DNA from: Rhizobium chutanense
GTDB taxonomy: Bacteria > Pseudomonadota > Alphaproteobacteria > Rhizobiales > Rhizobiaceae
Reading direction: 5' to 3'
Assembly: GCF_002531935.1 (NCBI RefSeq)
Contig: NZ_NWSV01000003.1
Coordinates: forward strand, 248,001 to 312,000
DNA: 64,000 nucleotides
Of the stretch, positions 55,332 to 63,657 are shown in pieces. Within the stretch, counting starts at the first letter, position 1. Every line of letters starts with the position of its first letter. The position numbers and the translations under genes were made by a program. The notes beneath the pieces were generated by a model. The model was not told where the DNA came from. It saw only the letters and a program-made list of their open reading frames with translations, and searched no databases.

Positions 55332-57182
55332 ATGGGCAAGACGATACGGTTGACGATGGCGCAGGCCGTGGCGCATTTCCTCAAGAAGCAGATGACTGTT
55401 GTCGACGGCAAGAAGGTGCCGATCTTCGGTGGCGTCTGGGCGATCTTCGGTCACGGCAACGTCGCCGGTATCGGCGAGGCGCTCTATCAGGTGCGCGGCG
55501 AGCTGACGACCTATCGCGCCCACAATGAGCAGGGCATGGCGCATGCCGCCATCGCCTATGCCAAGGCAAATTTCCGCACACGTTTCATGGCCTGCACGAC
55601 CTCGATCGGCCCGGGCGCGCTGAACATGGTGACGGCGGCGGGCGTGGCGCACGTCAATCGCATTCCCGTTCTCTTCCTGCCGGGCGATGTCTTCGCCAAC
55701 CGCGCGCCGGATCCGGTGCTGCAGCAGATCGAGGATTTCGGCGACGGCACGGTTTCGGCCAATGATGCCTTCCGTCCGGTTTCGCGCTATTTCGACCGAA
55801 TCACCCGACCCGAACAGATCATTTCGGCGCTGAAGCGCGCCATGCAGGTCCTGACCGATCCGCTCGATTGCGGACCGGTGACATTGTCGCTCTGCCAGGA
55901 CGTTCAGGCGGAAGCCTTCGATTATCCGGAAAGCCTGTTCGAAGAAAAGGTCTGGACGACCCGCCGGCCGCAGCCGGATGCGGACGAGCTGGCGAATGCC
56001 ATCGCGCTGATCAAGGCGTCTGAGAAGCCGGTGATCGTCGCCGGCGGCGGCGTGCTTTATTCGCAGGCGACCAAGGAGCTTGCCGCCTTCGCCGAAGCCC
56101 ATACCATCCCCGTTGTCGTCACCCAGGCCGGCAAGTCGTCGATCAACGAGACCCATCCGCTGGCGCTCGGCTCGGTCGGCGTCACCGGCACGTCGGCGGC
56201 GAATGCGATTGCGGAAGAGACGGATCTGGTGATCGCTGTCGGCACGCGCTGCCAGGATTTCACCACCGGCTCCTGGGCGCTCTTCAAGAACGACAATCTG
56301 AAAATGGTCGGCCTCAATATCGCCGCCTATGACGCGGTGAAGCACGACAGCCACCCGCTGGTATCCGATGCGCGCGAGGGTCTGAAGGCGCTTTCATCGG
56401 GCCTATCCGGCTGGACGGCGCCGGCCGCACTCGCCGAGAAGGCCGCGGCTGAGAAGAAAGTCTGGATGGAGGCTGCGGCCAAGGCGCTGGCGACCACCAA
56501 TGCCGCCCTGCCCTCCGATGCGCAGGTGATCGGTGCCGTCGTGCGTACGATCGGCGGCGAGAACACGACGCTGCTTTGTGCCGCGGGCGGCCTGCCCGGC
56601 GAGTTGCACAAGCTCTGGCCGGCGACGGCGCCGGGCAGCTATCACATGGAGTACGGCTTTTCCTGCATGGGCTACGAGATCGCCGGCGGGCTCGGCGTCA
56701 AGATGGCGCGTCCCGAGCGGGATGTCGTCGTCATGGTCGGCGACGGCTCGTACATGATGATGAATTCCGAGATCGCTACCTCGGTGATGCTTGGCCTCAA
56801 GCTCAACATCGTCCTGCTCGACAATCGCGGCTATGGCTGCATCAACCGATTGCAGATGGGAACCGGCGGCGCCAACTTCAACAATCTGCTCAAGGACTCC
56901 TATCACGAAGTGATGCCGGAGATCGATTTCCGCGCGCATGCCGAGAGCATGGGCGCGATCGCCGTCAAGGTCGGCTCGATCGCCGAGCTGGAGCAAGCGA
57001 TCATTGATTCGAAGAAGAACGACCGGACCTCGGTCTTCGTCATCGACACCGATCCGCTCATTACCACGGAAGCCGGCGGCCACTGGTGGGATGTCGCGGT
57101 GCCTGAGGTCAGCACCCGCGAACAGGTCAACAAGGCGCGCGAAGGCTATATCAAAGCACGCGCTGCTCAGCGCATCGGCTGA
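55332..57182 (+). CDS. iolD: 3D-trihydroxycyclohexane-1,2-dione hydrolase
   Basis: A 616-residue thiamine-diphosphate enzyme opening the ring of the inositol intermediate to 5-deoxy-glucuronate. N-terminal pyrimidine domain with E-Q-G-M-A-H-A-A (catalytic Glu), central domain, and the C-terminal V-G-D-G-S-Y-M-M-M-N-S-E pyrophosphate/Mg motif. Start at 55332 behind GGGAGGACC; the upstream frame crosses the repeat and is rejected. Third gene of iolRCDEB. Confidence 0.95.
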   Translation: MGKTIRLTMAQAVAHFLKKQMTVVDGKKVPIFGGVWAIFGHGNVAGIGEALYQVRGELTTYRAHNEQGMAHAAIAYAKANFRTRFMACTTSIGPGALNMVTAAGVAHVNRIPVLFLPGDVFANRAPDPVLQQIEDFGDGTVSANDAFRPVSRYFDRITRPEQIISALKRAMQVLTDPLDCGPVTLSLCQDVQAEAFDYPESLFEEKVWTTRRPQPDADELANAIALIKASEKPVIVAGGGVLYSQATKELAAFAEAHTIPVVVTQAGKSSINETHPLALGSVGVTGTSAANAIAEETDLVIAVGTRCQDFTTGSWALFKNDNLKMVGLNIAAYDAVKHDSHPLVSDAREGLKALSSGLSGWTAPAALAEKAAAEKKVWMEAAAKALATTNAALPSDAQVIGAVVRTIGGENTTLLCAAGGLPGELHKLWPATAPGSYHMEYGFSCMGYEIAGGLGVKMARPERDVVVMVGDGSYMMMNSEIATSVMLGLKLNIVLLDNRGYGCINRLQMGTGGANFNNLLKDSYHEVMPEIDFRAHAESMGAIAVKVGSIAELEQAIIDSKKNDRTSVFVIDTDPLITTEAGGHWWDVAVPEVSTREQVNKAREGYIKARAAQRIG

Positions 57183-57202
57183 TTCGGTTACTGTCATTTT
57201 TT

Positions 57203-57226
57203 CGGAAGAGCGGGGCCGCTCTTCCG
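57203..57226 (+). other. iolD-iolE intergenic hairpin
   Basis: CGGAAGAGCGG (57203-57213) and CCGCTCTTCCG (57216-57226) are exact inverted repeats with a 2-nt loop. Six T precede it rather than follow, so it is not a plus-strand terminator; it may stabilise or process the operon mRNA. Confidence 0.65.
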
Positions 57227-57248
57227 TACTGCTTTAAGGAGAATGTTG

Positions 57249-58166
57249 ATGAAGGCCAAACTCGGCATGTCGCCCATCGCCTGGTGGAACGACGACCTTC
57301 CGGAACTCAGCGACGATGTATCCCTCGAGGAATGCCTGCGGCAATCGCGCAGCGCCGGTTTCACCGGCATGGAGCAAGGCCGCCGCTTCCCCAGCAATCC
57401 GGAAGAGATGCTGCCCATCCTGCGCGCCGCCGACGTGACGCTGTGCGGCGGCTGGTTCTCCGGCACGCTTGTCAATGAGGAGCTTGCGGCCAACAAGGAC
57501 CGCATCGCGCCGATGATCGAGCTGTTCAAGGCGGTCAACGCGCCCTGCATCGTCTATGGCGAAGTCGGCCGCTCCATCCAGGGCGACCGCTCCAAGCCGC
57601 TCGCCACCAAGCCGCGCCTTTCCGACGACGAGATGAAGGCCTATGGGCGCCGCGTCACCGAGTTCGGCGAATGGTGCGCCGAGCAGGGCATGCCGCTCTC
57701 CTATCACCATCACATGGCGGCCGTCGTCGAAACCGAGCCGGAACTCGACGCCTTCATGCGCTCCTCGGGCGCAGGCATTCCCCTGCTGCTCGATGCCGGA
57801 CATCTCGCCTTTGCCGGCGGCGATGTGCTGCGCGCCATCGGGAACCACCACGCCCGCATCAATCACGTCCACGTCAAGGACATCCGCAAGTCCGTGGTCG
57901 ACGGGCTCGACCGCAGCCGTCAGTCCTTCCTCGACGCGGTGGCGCTCGGCGCCTTCACGGTACCGGGCGATGGCTCGCTCGATTTCGGCGCCATCGTCCA
58001 GCGGCTGGCCGATTACGGCTACGAAGGCTGGTTCGTCGTCGAGGCCGAACAGGACCCGCGCAAGGCGCCGCCACAGAAGATGGCGGAGATCGGCCATGCC
58101 GAACTGATGCGAGTCATGACGGCGGCAGGTTATACGGTGGAAACGGAAGGCTTTCCGAAGGGATAA
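57249..58166 (+). CDS. iolE: myo-Inosose-2 dehydratase
   Basis: A 305-residue TIM-barrel enzyme of the xylose isomerase-like fold. It dehydrates 2-keto-myo-inositol, the first step after inositol dehydrogenase. Seen: G-M-S-P-I-A-W-W-N-D-D near the start, then metal-binding E/H/D residues (Y-H-H-H-M, L-D-A-G-H, N-H-V-H-V-K-D). ATG 57249 is chosen: AAGGAG ends 7 nt before it, whereas the ATG at 57243 is only 1 nt away. Confidence 0.93.
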   Translation: MKAKLGMSPIAWWNDDLPELSDDVSLEECLRQSRSAGFTGMEQGRRFPSNPEEMLPILRAADVTLCGGWFSGTLVNEELAANKDRIAPMIELFKAVNAPCIVYGEVGRSIQGDRSKPLATKPRLSDDEMKAYGRRVTEFGEWCAEQGMPLSYHHHMAAVVETEPELDAFMRSSGAGIPLLLDAGHLAFAGGDVLRAIGNHHARINHVHVKDIRKSVVDGLDRSRQSFLDAVALGAFTVPGDGSLDFGAIVQRLADYGYEGWFVVEAEQDPRKAPPQKMAEIGHAELMRVMTAAGYTVETEGFPKG

Positions 58167-58172
58167 CGGGAC

Positions 58173-58350
58173 GAAAGACCCCTCCCCATAAGGGGAGAGA
58201 CTTAACTTGGGGCACGGCCGGAGCAAGGAGCCCCCTCATCCGCCCTTCGGGCAGCTTCTCCCGCTGGGGAGAAGGGAGAAAAGAGACGGTGCGACATGTC
58301 CCTTCTCCCCTCGGGGAGAAGGTGGCGGCAGCCGGATGAGGGGGCCGCCC
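58173..58350. repeat. RIME-like repeats in iolE-iolB gap
   Basis: Contains several G/C hairpins (for example CTTCTCCCC / GGGGAGAAG). The 31-nt segment 58313-58343 is identical to 5316-5346. Followed by AGGAGAAA for iolB. Confidence 0.75.
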
Positions 58351-58375
58351 CGCTAATTTACGAGGAGAAACACCA

Positions 58376-59173
58376 ATGCCAAACCTCAAGGTGAAACCAT
58401 CCGGCACACATGGCCGCGTCACCCATGTCACGCCGGAAAATGCCGGCTGGACCTATGTCGGCTTCGATCTGCATCGGGTCAAACCGGGCGAGACGGTTTC
58501 GGGAGAGACCGGCGACCGGGAAGTCTGCCTGGTCTGGGTGACCGGCAAGGGCAAGGCATCGGCCGGATCCCGGGATTTCGGCACGCTCGGCGGCCGCATG
58601 AGCCCGTTCGACGGTGCGCCGCATGCGCTCTACATCCCGATGGGATCGACTTGGTCGGTGACGGCGGAGACCGATCTGGAGCTCGCCGTCTGCTCGGCAC
58701 CCGGCGGCGGCACCTATGAGGCGAAGGCGATTCCCCCGGGCACACATCCGCAGGTGACGCGCGGCAAGGGCACGAATGTGCGCTACGTCAACAACATCAT
58801 GCCTGAGGATGACAGGTCGGCGCATTCGCTGCTGGTCGTCGAGGTGATTACGCCGGGCGGTCACACATCTTCCTACCCGCCGCACAAACACGACCAGGAC
58901 GACCTGCCGAACGAGAGCTTCCTGGAAGAGACCTATTACCATCGCCTCAACCCGCCGCAGGGCTTCGGTTTCCAGCGCGTCTACACCGACGATCGCTCGC
59001 TCGACGAGGCGATGGCGATCGAGGACGGCGACGTGACGCTGGTGCCGAAGGGCTACCACCCCTGTGCAGCCTGCCATGGCTACGATCTATATTACCTCAA
59101 CGTCATGGCCGGACCGACGCGGATTTGGAAATTCCACAATGCCGCTGAGCATGAGTGGCTGGTGAAGGCGTAA
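58376..59173 (+). CDS. iolB: 5-deoxy-glucuronate isomerase
   Basis: A 265-residue metal-dependent cupin that turns 5-deoxy-glucuronate into 2-deoxy-5-keto-gluconate, the IolC substrate. Seen: S-S-Y-P-P-H-K-H-D metal site, and E-E-T-Y-Y-H and G-Y-H-P-C-A-A with further ligands. Last gene of the iol block; iolE, D, B and the two-domain IolC together cover conversion of the ketone to C3 products. Confidence 0.94.
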   Translation: MPNLKVKPSGTHGRVTHVTPENAGWTYVGFDLHRVKPGETVSGETGDREVCLVWVTGKGKASAGSRDFGTLGGRMSPFDGAPHALYIPMGSTWSVTAETDLELAVCSAPGGGTYEAKAIPPGTHPQVTRGKGTNVRYVNNIMPEDDRSAHSLLVVEVITPGGHTSSYPPHKHDQDDLPNESFLEETYYHRLNPPQGFGFQRVYTDDRSLDEAMAIEDGDVTLVPKGYHPCAACHGYDLYYLNVMAGPTRIWKFHNAAEHEWLVKA

Positions 59174-59230
59174 GCCGCGTTCGATCGCTAAATAATCTGA
59201 CAGCGCCAAGCCGCCGCTGATGGTTCACTG

Positions 59231-59254
59231 CCTCCATCCAAACACGGATGGAGG
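59231..59254 (+). promoter_or_regulatory. Hairpin covering a Shine-Dalgarno site
   Basis: CCTCCATCC (59231-59239) pairs with GGATGGAGG (59246-59254) over a 6-nt loop. The right arm contains GGAGG, the ribosome-binding site of the 46-codon frame starting at 59261. As drawn it would block translation until opened. Confidence 0.5.
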
Positions 59255-59260
59255 ATCGTC

Positions 59261-59401
59261 ATGCATAGCTCGAATTTCACAGTACCGGCCGCCGATCTTC
59301 GCTCTTCGCGCGATACCAGGTCCGGCCTGCAGGGAATAGAGCCATCAGGCAAAGCCGCCGGGAAGCGCGGCTTTGCCATTCAGACGGGCAAAAGCCCGTA
59401 G
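59261..59401 (+). CDS. Possible 46-aa mini-protein
   Basis: A 46-codon frame with a strong GGAGG site 6 nt before the ATG. Composition is Ser/Gly/Arg/Lys-rich, basic, without a membrane segment. Its last 22 nt overlap the convergent MATE gene end and it passes through the hairpin at 59348-59377. Either a genuine regulated mini-gene or a leader-type structure. No family recognised. Confidence 0.35.
   Translation: MHSSNFTVPAADLRSSRDTRSGLQGIEPSGKAAGKRGFAIQTGKSP
59348..59377. terminator. Hairpin at MATE gene end
   Basis: GGCAAAGCCGC (59348-59358) and GCGGCTTTGCC (59367-59377) form an 11-bp perfect stem directly after the MATE stop. No T-run follows in either direction. Confidence 0.5.
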
Positions 59402-60747
59402 CGCCAGCCGCGGCGTCTGGCGTTCTGCGACAGCACCAGCAAGGCAAGCACGACCATGCCGGCCTCGGCAAAGACCGGCACCATCCAGATGCCCTGCTCA
59501 CCGAAAATGAAGGGCAGCAGGAAGGTGAGCGGCAGGGTAAGCAGATAAGGCCGTGACAGGCCGAAGATCGCCGCGCGCGACGCATCGCCGATCGACTGGA
59601 AATAGGACGACAGAATCAGCATCTGCCCGAAGAGGAAATAGGCGCCGATCGTCCAGGGCAGAATTCGCCTGACCTCGGCCGTTATGGCGGGGTCGGCGAC
59701 GAAGACGGCGCCGAGGCGGCCGGCCGTGAGCTCGACGGCGATCTCCACCAGCGTGCAATAGACAAGCGCTGCAAGCATGGCGATCTGCAGGCTGCGGCCG
59801 ACGCGAAGCTTGAAGCCGGCGCCGTGATTGTTGCCGGCGATCGTCTGCAGGGCGATGCTGAGGCCGAGCAGCGGCAGATAGGTGAAGGTCATGATCCGGG
59901 TGATGATGCCGTAGGCGGCCACCGTCGCGGTATGATCATGCGTGCTCCAGAGCGAGACGTTGATCAGAATGGCGGCCGATGCCAGCGATATGCCGATAAA
60001 GCCGAGGCTCATCGGCGCGCCGAAAACGACGATGCCGCGCCATTCGGCAAGGGCGGCTCCCCGGGAGAGCCTGAGTGCTGCCGGCCGGCGCCGGCGGTAG
60101 ACCAGCACCGCTGTCAGGCAGACGAATTGCGATGCGATGGAACCGGCCGCCGAGCCGAGCACACCCCAATGCATCACCGCCATGAACAGCCAGTTGGCGA
60201 GGATGTTCAGCAGCGAGGCCGACAGCGTCACCAGCGTCATGAATCCGATCTTGCCTTCGCAGCGCAACCCGTCGAGATGCAGCGACAGGAAGAAGCTGAC
60301 CGGTGCAAAGGCGATCATCGCGCCCATGAACACCGTCGCGCCATCGGCTACCGCGGCGTTGCCGGCTGCGCCGATATCGATAATCTGCCGGCCAGCGGTC
60401 CAGTAGAGCATGTTGAGGATCAGGGTGACGGCCAGCGCCAGCGTATGGGCGCCGGCAAATAGCCTGGCCGCGCCCTGGCGATCGCCGGCCCCGAGCCGGC
60501 GGGCAAGGATGCTCGCCATGCCGTTCGAAACGAGCGACTGCAGGGCGATCAACAGCATCAGCCCGGGGAAAATCAGGCTGACGGCCGAAAGCGCATCGGG
60601 GCCGACATAGGCACCGAGGAAATAGGCGTCGACGACGGTGAAGAGGCCGTTGACGGTGGTGATCGCGATGATCGGCGCCGCGGTTCTTATGAAGACGCCC
60701 GGCAGCCAGCCGGTAAGAAAGACATTGCCTTTGGAACGATCGGTCAT
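59380..60747 (-). CDS. MATE family efflux transporter
   Basis: A 455-residue inner-membrane multidrug/toxin extrusion protein with about twelve hydrophobic helices in two six-helix halves (each with the G-x-G-D-x-x-G-A type loop; A-G-D-R-Q-G-A-A is visible). The ATG at 60747 (M-T-D-R-S-K-G-N) is chosen over an upstream low-quality leader. Substrate unknown. Follows iolB in convergent orientation. Confidence 0.87.
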   Translation of the reverse strand: MTDRSKGNVFLTGWLPGVFIRTAAPIIAITTVNGLFTVVDAYFLGAYVGPDALSAVSLIFPGLMLLIALQSLVSNGMASILARRLGAGDRQGAARLFAGAHTLALAVTLILNMLYWTAGRQIIDIGAAGNAAVADGATVFMGAMIAFAPVSFFLSLHLDGLRCEGKIGFMTLVTLSASLLNILANWLFMAVMHWGVLGSAAGSIASQFVCLTAVLVYRRRRPAALRLSRGAALAEWRGIVVFGAPMSLGFIGISLASAAILINVSLWSTHDHTATVAAYGIITRIMTFTYLPLLGLSIALQTIAGNNHGAGFKLRVGRSLQIAMLAALVYCTLVEIAVELTAGRLGAVFVADPAITAEVRRILPWTIGAYFLFGQMLILSSYFQSIGDASRAAIFGLSRPYLLTLPLTFLLPFIFGEQGIWMVPVFAEAGMVVLALLVLSQNARRRGWRYGLLPV

Positions 60748-60829
60748 GGAGAATCCGTTCGATATCGAGCGAGATCCGATCCGACTTGAAATCATGCGGA
60801 TACGGATCGCCTCAGAGAAATAGAGGAAA

Positions 60830-61270
60830 TTAGAGATCGAGCACCAGATGCGGCACGCCGTTCGAGGTCCTCCTCGGCGACACGCCATCGGCATCGATCT
60901 GGGCGCTCACACGCCGGCGAAAGGCCGAAAAGCTCGCGAAGGTGACGACATCCACCGGCTCGTCGAAATGGATGGTGATCCGGTGGAGATCGCCGCCCGG
61001 CAGGGCCGAAAGCGAGAGAATTTCGCCGGTGAACGGCTGATTGAGATAACGGCCGCGAATATGGGCCCCGACGAAGAGTTGCGTCTTCGGACCGGTATTC
61101 GGCTTTGCCGCAAGGGCGGCGAGCGTATTCCAGTCGCGCGCGCCGTGCTGGCGGGCAATCAGTTCTAGGGCCGCACTGTGGGTCAGCGCGGTGCCGCGAT
61201 CGTTCATCGCCTGGCGCAGGCGCTTGGCCTGGGCTTTCAATTCGTCAATGGCAGGATAGGTCGTCGTCAT
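60830..61270 (-). CDS. Glyoxalase-superfamily-type small protein
   Basis: A 146-residue protein. Its N-terminal ~50 residues (I-D-E-L-K-A-Q-A-K-R-L-R, then H-S-A-A-L-E-L-I-A-R, then R-D-W-N-T-L-A) match the helical domain found at the end of some glyoxalase-superfamily proteins. The C-terminal part is a short beta-rich region of unknown type. The ATG at 61270 is chosen over a longer frame without homology. Starts 82 bp upstream of the MATE gene region on the same strand. Function uncertain. Confidence 0.7.
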   Translation of the reverse strand: MTTTYPAIDELKAQAKRLRQAMNDRGTALTHSAALELIARQHGARDWNTLAALAAKPNTGPKTQLFVGAHIRGRYLNQPFTGEILSLSALPGGDLHRITIHFDEPVDVVTFASFSAFRRRVSAQIDADGVSPRRTSNGVPHLVLDL

Positions 61271-61626
61271 GGAGTAAAGCCTTCGCAAGGCATGCTCTTC
61301 GACTGTGGATGGGAGCTCGCATTGCCGCCAGTCAGCATGCACAAAAGGCCGTGACCATGATCGCGAGGGCTTCACCATGGATTTTCATCCGCGAGCGGCC
61401 GGTGCCTCGAACCGGCCTTTGTATGCGCGAACGTCGCCGTCATGTCAAGAATGGCGCGAGTGCGCGGGGGATTGAACAAATTTGGGGCAAATCTGCACGA
61501 AATCGGTGCGATTTTCCCGCAAGTCCGACAGAAACGGTCAATCTTATCGATGTTGTTAAGCTGCCATCAGCATTCTTCAGCTAATATCCTGTCGTGGAAT
61601 AAGCGGAGGCTAAAAGGGCCTTTCAG
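61271..61626. other. Spacer between glyoxalase-like and PilZ genes
   Basis: About 350 bp without a convincing gene. An AT-rich stretch at 61540-61600 is the probable promoter of the PilZ gene. Confidence 0.5.
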
Positions 61627-61959
61627 ATGCACCTCGACACAGAACACCCCAAGCCGGAACGTGCTTACAGGGAATTCAATCTCGACAGGCCGGGCAACAT
61701 CATCTTCGTCGGCCATCATCTCAGCACCGGAACGCAGGTGCGCTGCCTGATCCGCACGATCACACTCGCCGGCGCACTGCTTGAAGTCAGCCCGAACCTG
61801 GAAATGCCGAGCCATTTCTTCCTGGAAATCCTCGGCATCCATGACGAGATCGGCGCAACCATGGTCAAGCGCGAAGGCGAATTGGTGACGATCAGCTTCA
61901 ACATGCTGCTCAATCCGGAATTCCTGCACCACGTGCTGCGACTGAGCTTCGAAACCTGA
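61627..61959 (+). CDS. PilZ-like protein, degenerate motif
   Basis: A 110-residue PilZ-fold protein. The body (Q-V-R-C-L-I-R-T-I-T-L-A-G-A-L-L-E-V, then a helix and H-F-F-L-E-I-L-G-I) fits the fold. The c-di-GMP signature RxxxR and D-x-S-x-x-G are not intact: the second reads R-T-I-T-L-A-G, so nucleotide binding is doubtful. Its C-terminal half resembles that of the PilZ protein at 63093. Confidence 0.75.
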   Translation: MHLDTEHPKPERAYREFNLDRPGNIIFVGHHLSTGTQVRCLIRTITLAGALLEVSPNLEMPSHFFLEILGIHDEIGATMVKREGELVTISFNMLLNPEFLHHVLRLSFET

Positions 61960-62052
61960 GGCTCTTTCCCTCCGTGAGCTGTCGGTGTGCAGCGCATCCG
62001 ACACGAAAAACGCGGGCCGTTCGATCCGCGTTCCTCGGTTGCGAAGACCGTC

Positions 62053-62499
62053 TCAGGCAGCCAGATGCCGCTCGATCTCATCGACCGGCATATTGGTGTA
62101 GTCCTTCGCCAATTCCGCTGATATCGCCGCCTGCGTGTCGGCGTTGAGTGCCGGGCGTATTGCGCCTAGCGCCTTCGGCGGCGCAACAAGGATGATACCG
62201 GGGGCGTCCTTTTCCTGCGCCAGTTCGTCCAGCTTTTCCGCCACATGTTTCAGAAATTGGGCTTCGGCCTGATCGTGCCAATCAGTCTCTTCGACGGCGC
62301 TGCGGCTGAAGCCGTCGGCGGTATGGCTGCGACCGGGTTTGTCGGCGCCGAGTTCGCGAGCGGGCTCATTCGGCTGCGTCAGGGTTTCCAGCACCTTAAG
62401 GTTCATCAGCGTGGCATCGCCGGCATTCCGCATGATCAGAGCCTTGGCTCCATTGCAGACCACCACCCATGATTTCCAAGGGATCTTGACGTCGGTCAT
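62053..62499 (-). CDS. Host attachment family protein
   Basis: A 148-residue cytosolic protein of the host-attachment (baeRF-type, peptide-release-factor-like) family. The start T-D-V-K-I-P-W-K-S-W-V-V-V-C-N-G-A-K-A is typical, and H-x-x-D/W-H-D-Q-A-E-A-Q-F follows. First linked to attachment of Agrobacterium to plant cells, though the fold is now viewed as RNA/ribosome-related. The ATG at 62499 follows GAGGAG. Convergent with the PilZ gene to its left. Confidence 0.88.
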   Translation of the reverse strand: MTDVKIPWKSWVVVCNGAKALIMRNAGDATLMNLKVLETLTQPNEPARELGADKPGRSHTADGFSRSAVEETDWHDQAEAQFLKHVAEKLDELAQEKDAPGIILVAPPKALGAIRPALNADTQAAISAELAKDYTNMPVDEIERHLAA

Positions 62500-62589
62500 A
62501 TCAACTCCTCGCTGTCGTCATTCGAAGCGCGCTGCTTCATCGATGAAGGCAGAACGCCCGGCCATTGAAAGAGTTCGGGAAAATTGCGG

Positions 62590-62861
62590 CAAAATCGATC
62601 GGCCCGCGAGCCGGCCGGCACCTTCTCTCTGTTTTTTGCCGCCGAGATAGTTGTGCTTGCCGTGCTGCAGGCCCTATCGCCACCGCCTTTCTCCATGGTG
62701 CCATTCTGGGACTGGCGGCCTATGGCACGTACGGCATCACCAACATGGCCGCACCTGGCGGCTGACCGCTCGTCAGGAGCCTTGTCGACATGGTCTGCGG
62801 CACCTTGCTGACGGCGCCGACCGCCGGCGGCGGATATCTCGCCGCCAGAATCTTCGGCTGA
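62590..62861 (+). pseudogene. Decayed DUF2177 membrane protein gene
   Basis: Translation in two frames gives DUF2177 C-terminal sequence. Frame one yields E-I-V-V-L-A-V-L-Q-A-L near 62644-62680, then the match shifts frame (around 62670-62680) to H-G-A-I-L-G-L-A-A-Y-G-T-Y-G-I-T-N-M. At 62763 a TGA stands where the family has Trp (G-G-[W]-P-L); after it the frame continues with D-M-V-C-G-T-L-L-T to 62861. The N-terminal half is absent. A broken remnant between the host-attachment and second PilZ genes. Confidence 0.75.
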
Positions 62862-63092
62862 AACGAGACTTCGGGATGAAGGACCGCGTCCCGATAGTGA
62901 ACATCCGGGCGTCCCGCTTGGGAACAAAGTTTGAACTCGTTAAAATTGTAATTTTATCCTTGACGAATGTGCAAAACATTCATGTGACCTTGGTTGGGAT
63001 TAATATCCGCTTGATCGTGATCGAGACCGCCGCTCATCATCAGGACCTGCTTGCTTGTGATTAAAACCCCAAATGACTGACGGAGAATGTGA

Positions 63093-63494
63093 ATGTCTAT
63101 GCTCCGCGCCACACACCTTGCCACGGTCAAGTCCGCTGTCTACGACATGCGCTGGGAAGAATTCAGCGTCAAACGCCCAGCCCGCATCGTCGCCGTGCGC
63201 CCGTGCCTCACCGGCGTCTCGATGCGAAGCGCCGAGATCATCGATATCTCGCAGGGCGGCGCCACGTTCGTCGTGTCCACCACCGCCGGTCTGCCGAAAC
63301 ATTATTATCTCAACATTCTCGGCCTCGCCTATCGGATCGGCTGCGCCGAGGTCTACCGCCACAAGGAACGCATCGGCGTGCGATTCATCAACATCTTGGA
63401 CCCCGAGGTTCTGCGCCGCGTCGTCCGCACCGACTTCCTCGTCGGCAACACGGAAGCGATCGCTGCCCGGCGCGCGCCGATCTTCCGCGCGTGA
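63093..63494 (+). CDS. PilZ-domain protein
   Basis: A 133-residue c-di-GMP effector-type PilZ protein. D-I-S-Q-G-G at about 51-56 is the intact D-x-S-x-x-G motif. The upstream arginine motif reads K-R-P-A-R rather than a strict RxxxR. Its C-terminal half (Y-Y-L-N-I-L-G-L, then R-I-G-V-R-F-I-N-I-L-D-P-E-V-L) parallels that of the PilZ-like protein at 61627, suggesting old duplication. The ATG follows GGAGAATG. Partner unknown. Confidence 0.85.
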   Translation: MSMLRATHLATVKSAVYDMRWEEFSVKRPARIVAVRPCLTGVSMRSAEIIDISQGGATFVVSTTAGLPKHYYLNILGLAYRIGCAEVYRHKERIGVRFINILDPEVLRRVVRTDFLVGNTEAIAARRAPIFRA

Positions 63495-63657
63495 ACAGCG
63501 GCGACAGGCCGCCGCACCGTTCCTTAAATCGGAGCCGGCGTCTTTGCGTCTGAAAGGATGCGCGGCGCCGTCGCTGCGGAAATAATCTTGCTTGCGTTGG
63601 TCGTGCCCGGGCCTATTGTTTCGCCAATTGTCACGATATCCGGGAAATCGCCGTCGC

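Noticed and set aside
55144..58350. Repeats in the iol operon considered as a CRISPR array
   Set aside because: Palindromic, irregularly spaced and separated by genes; no uniform repeat-spacer pattern and no cas genes.
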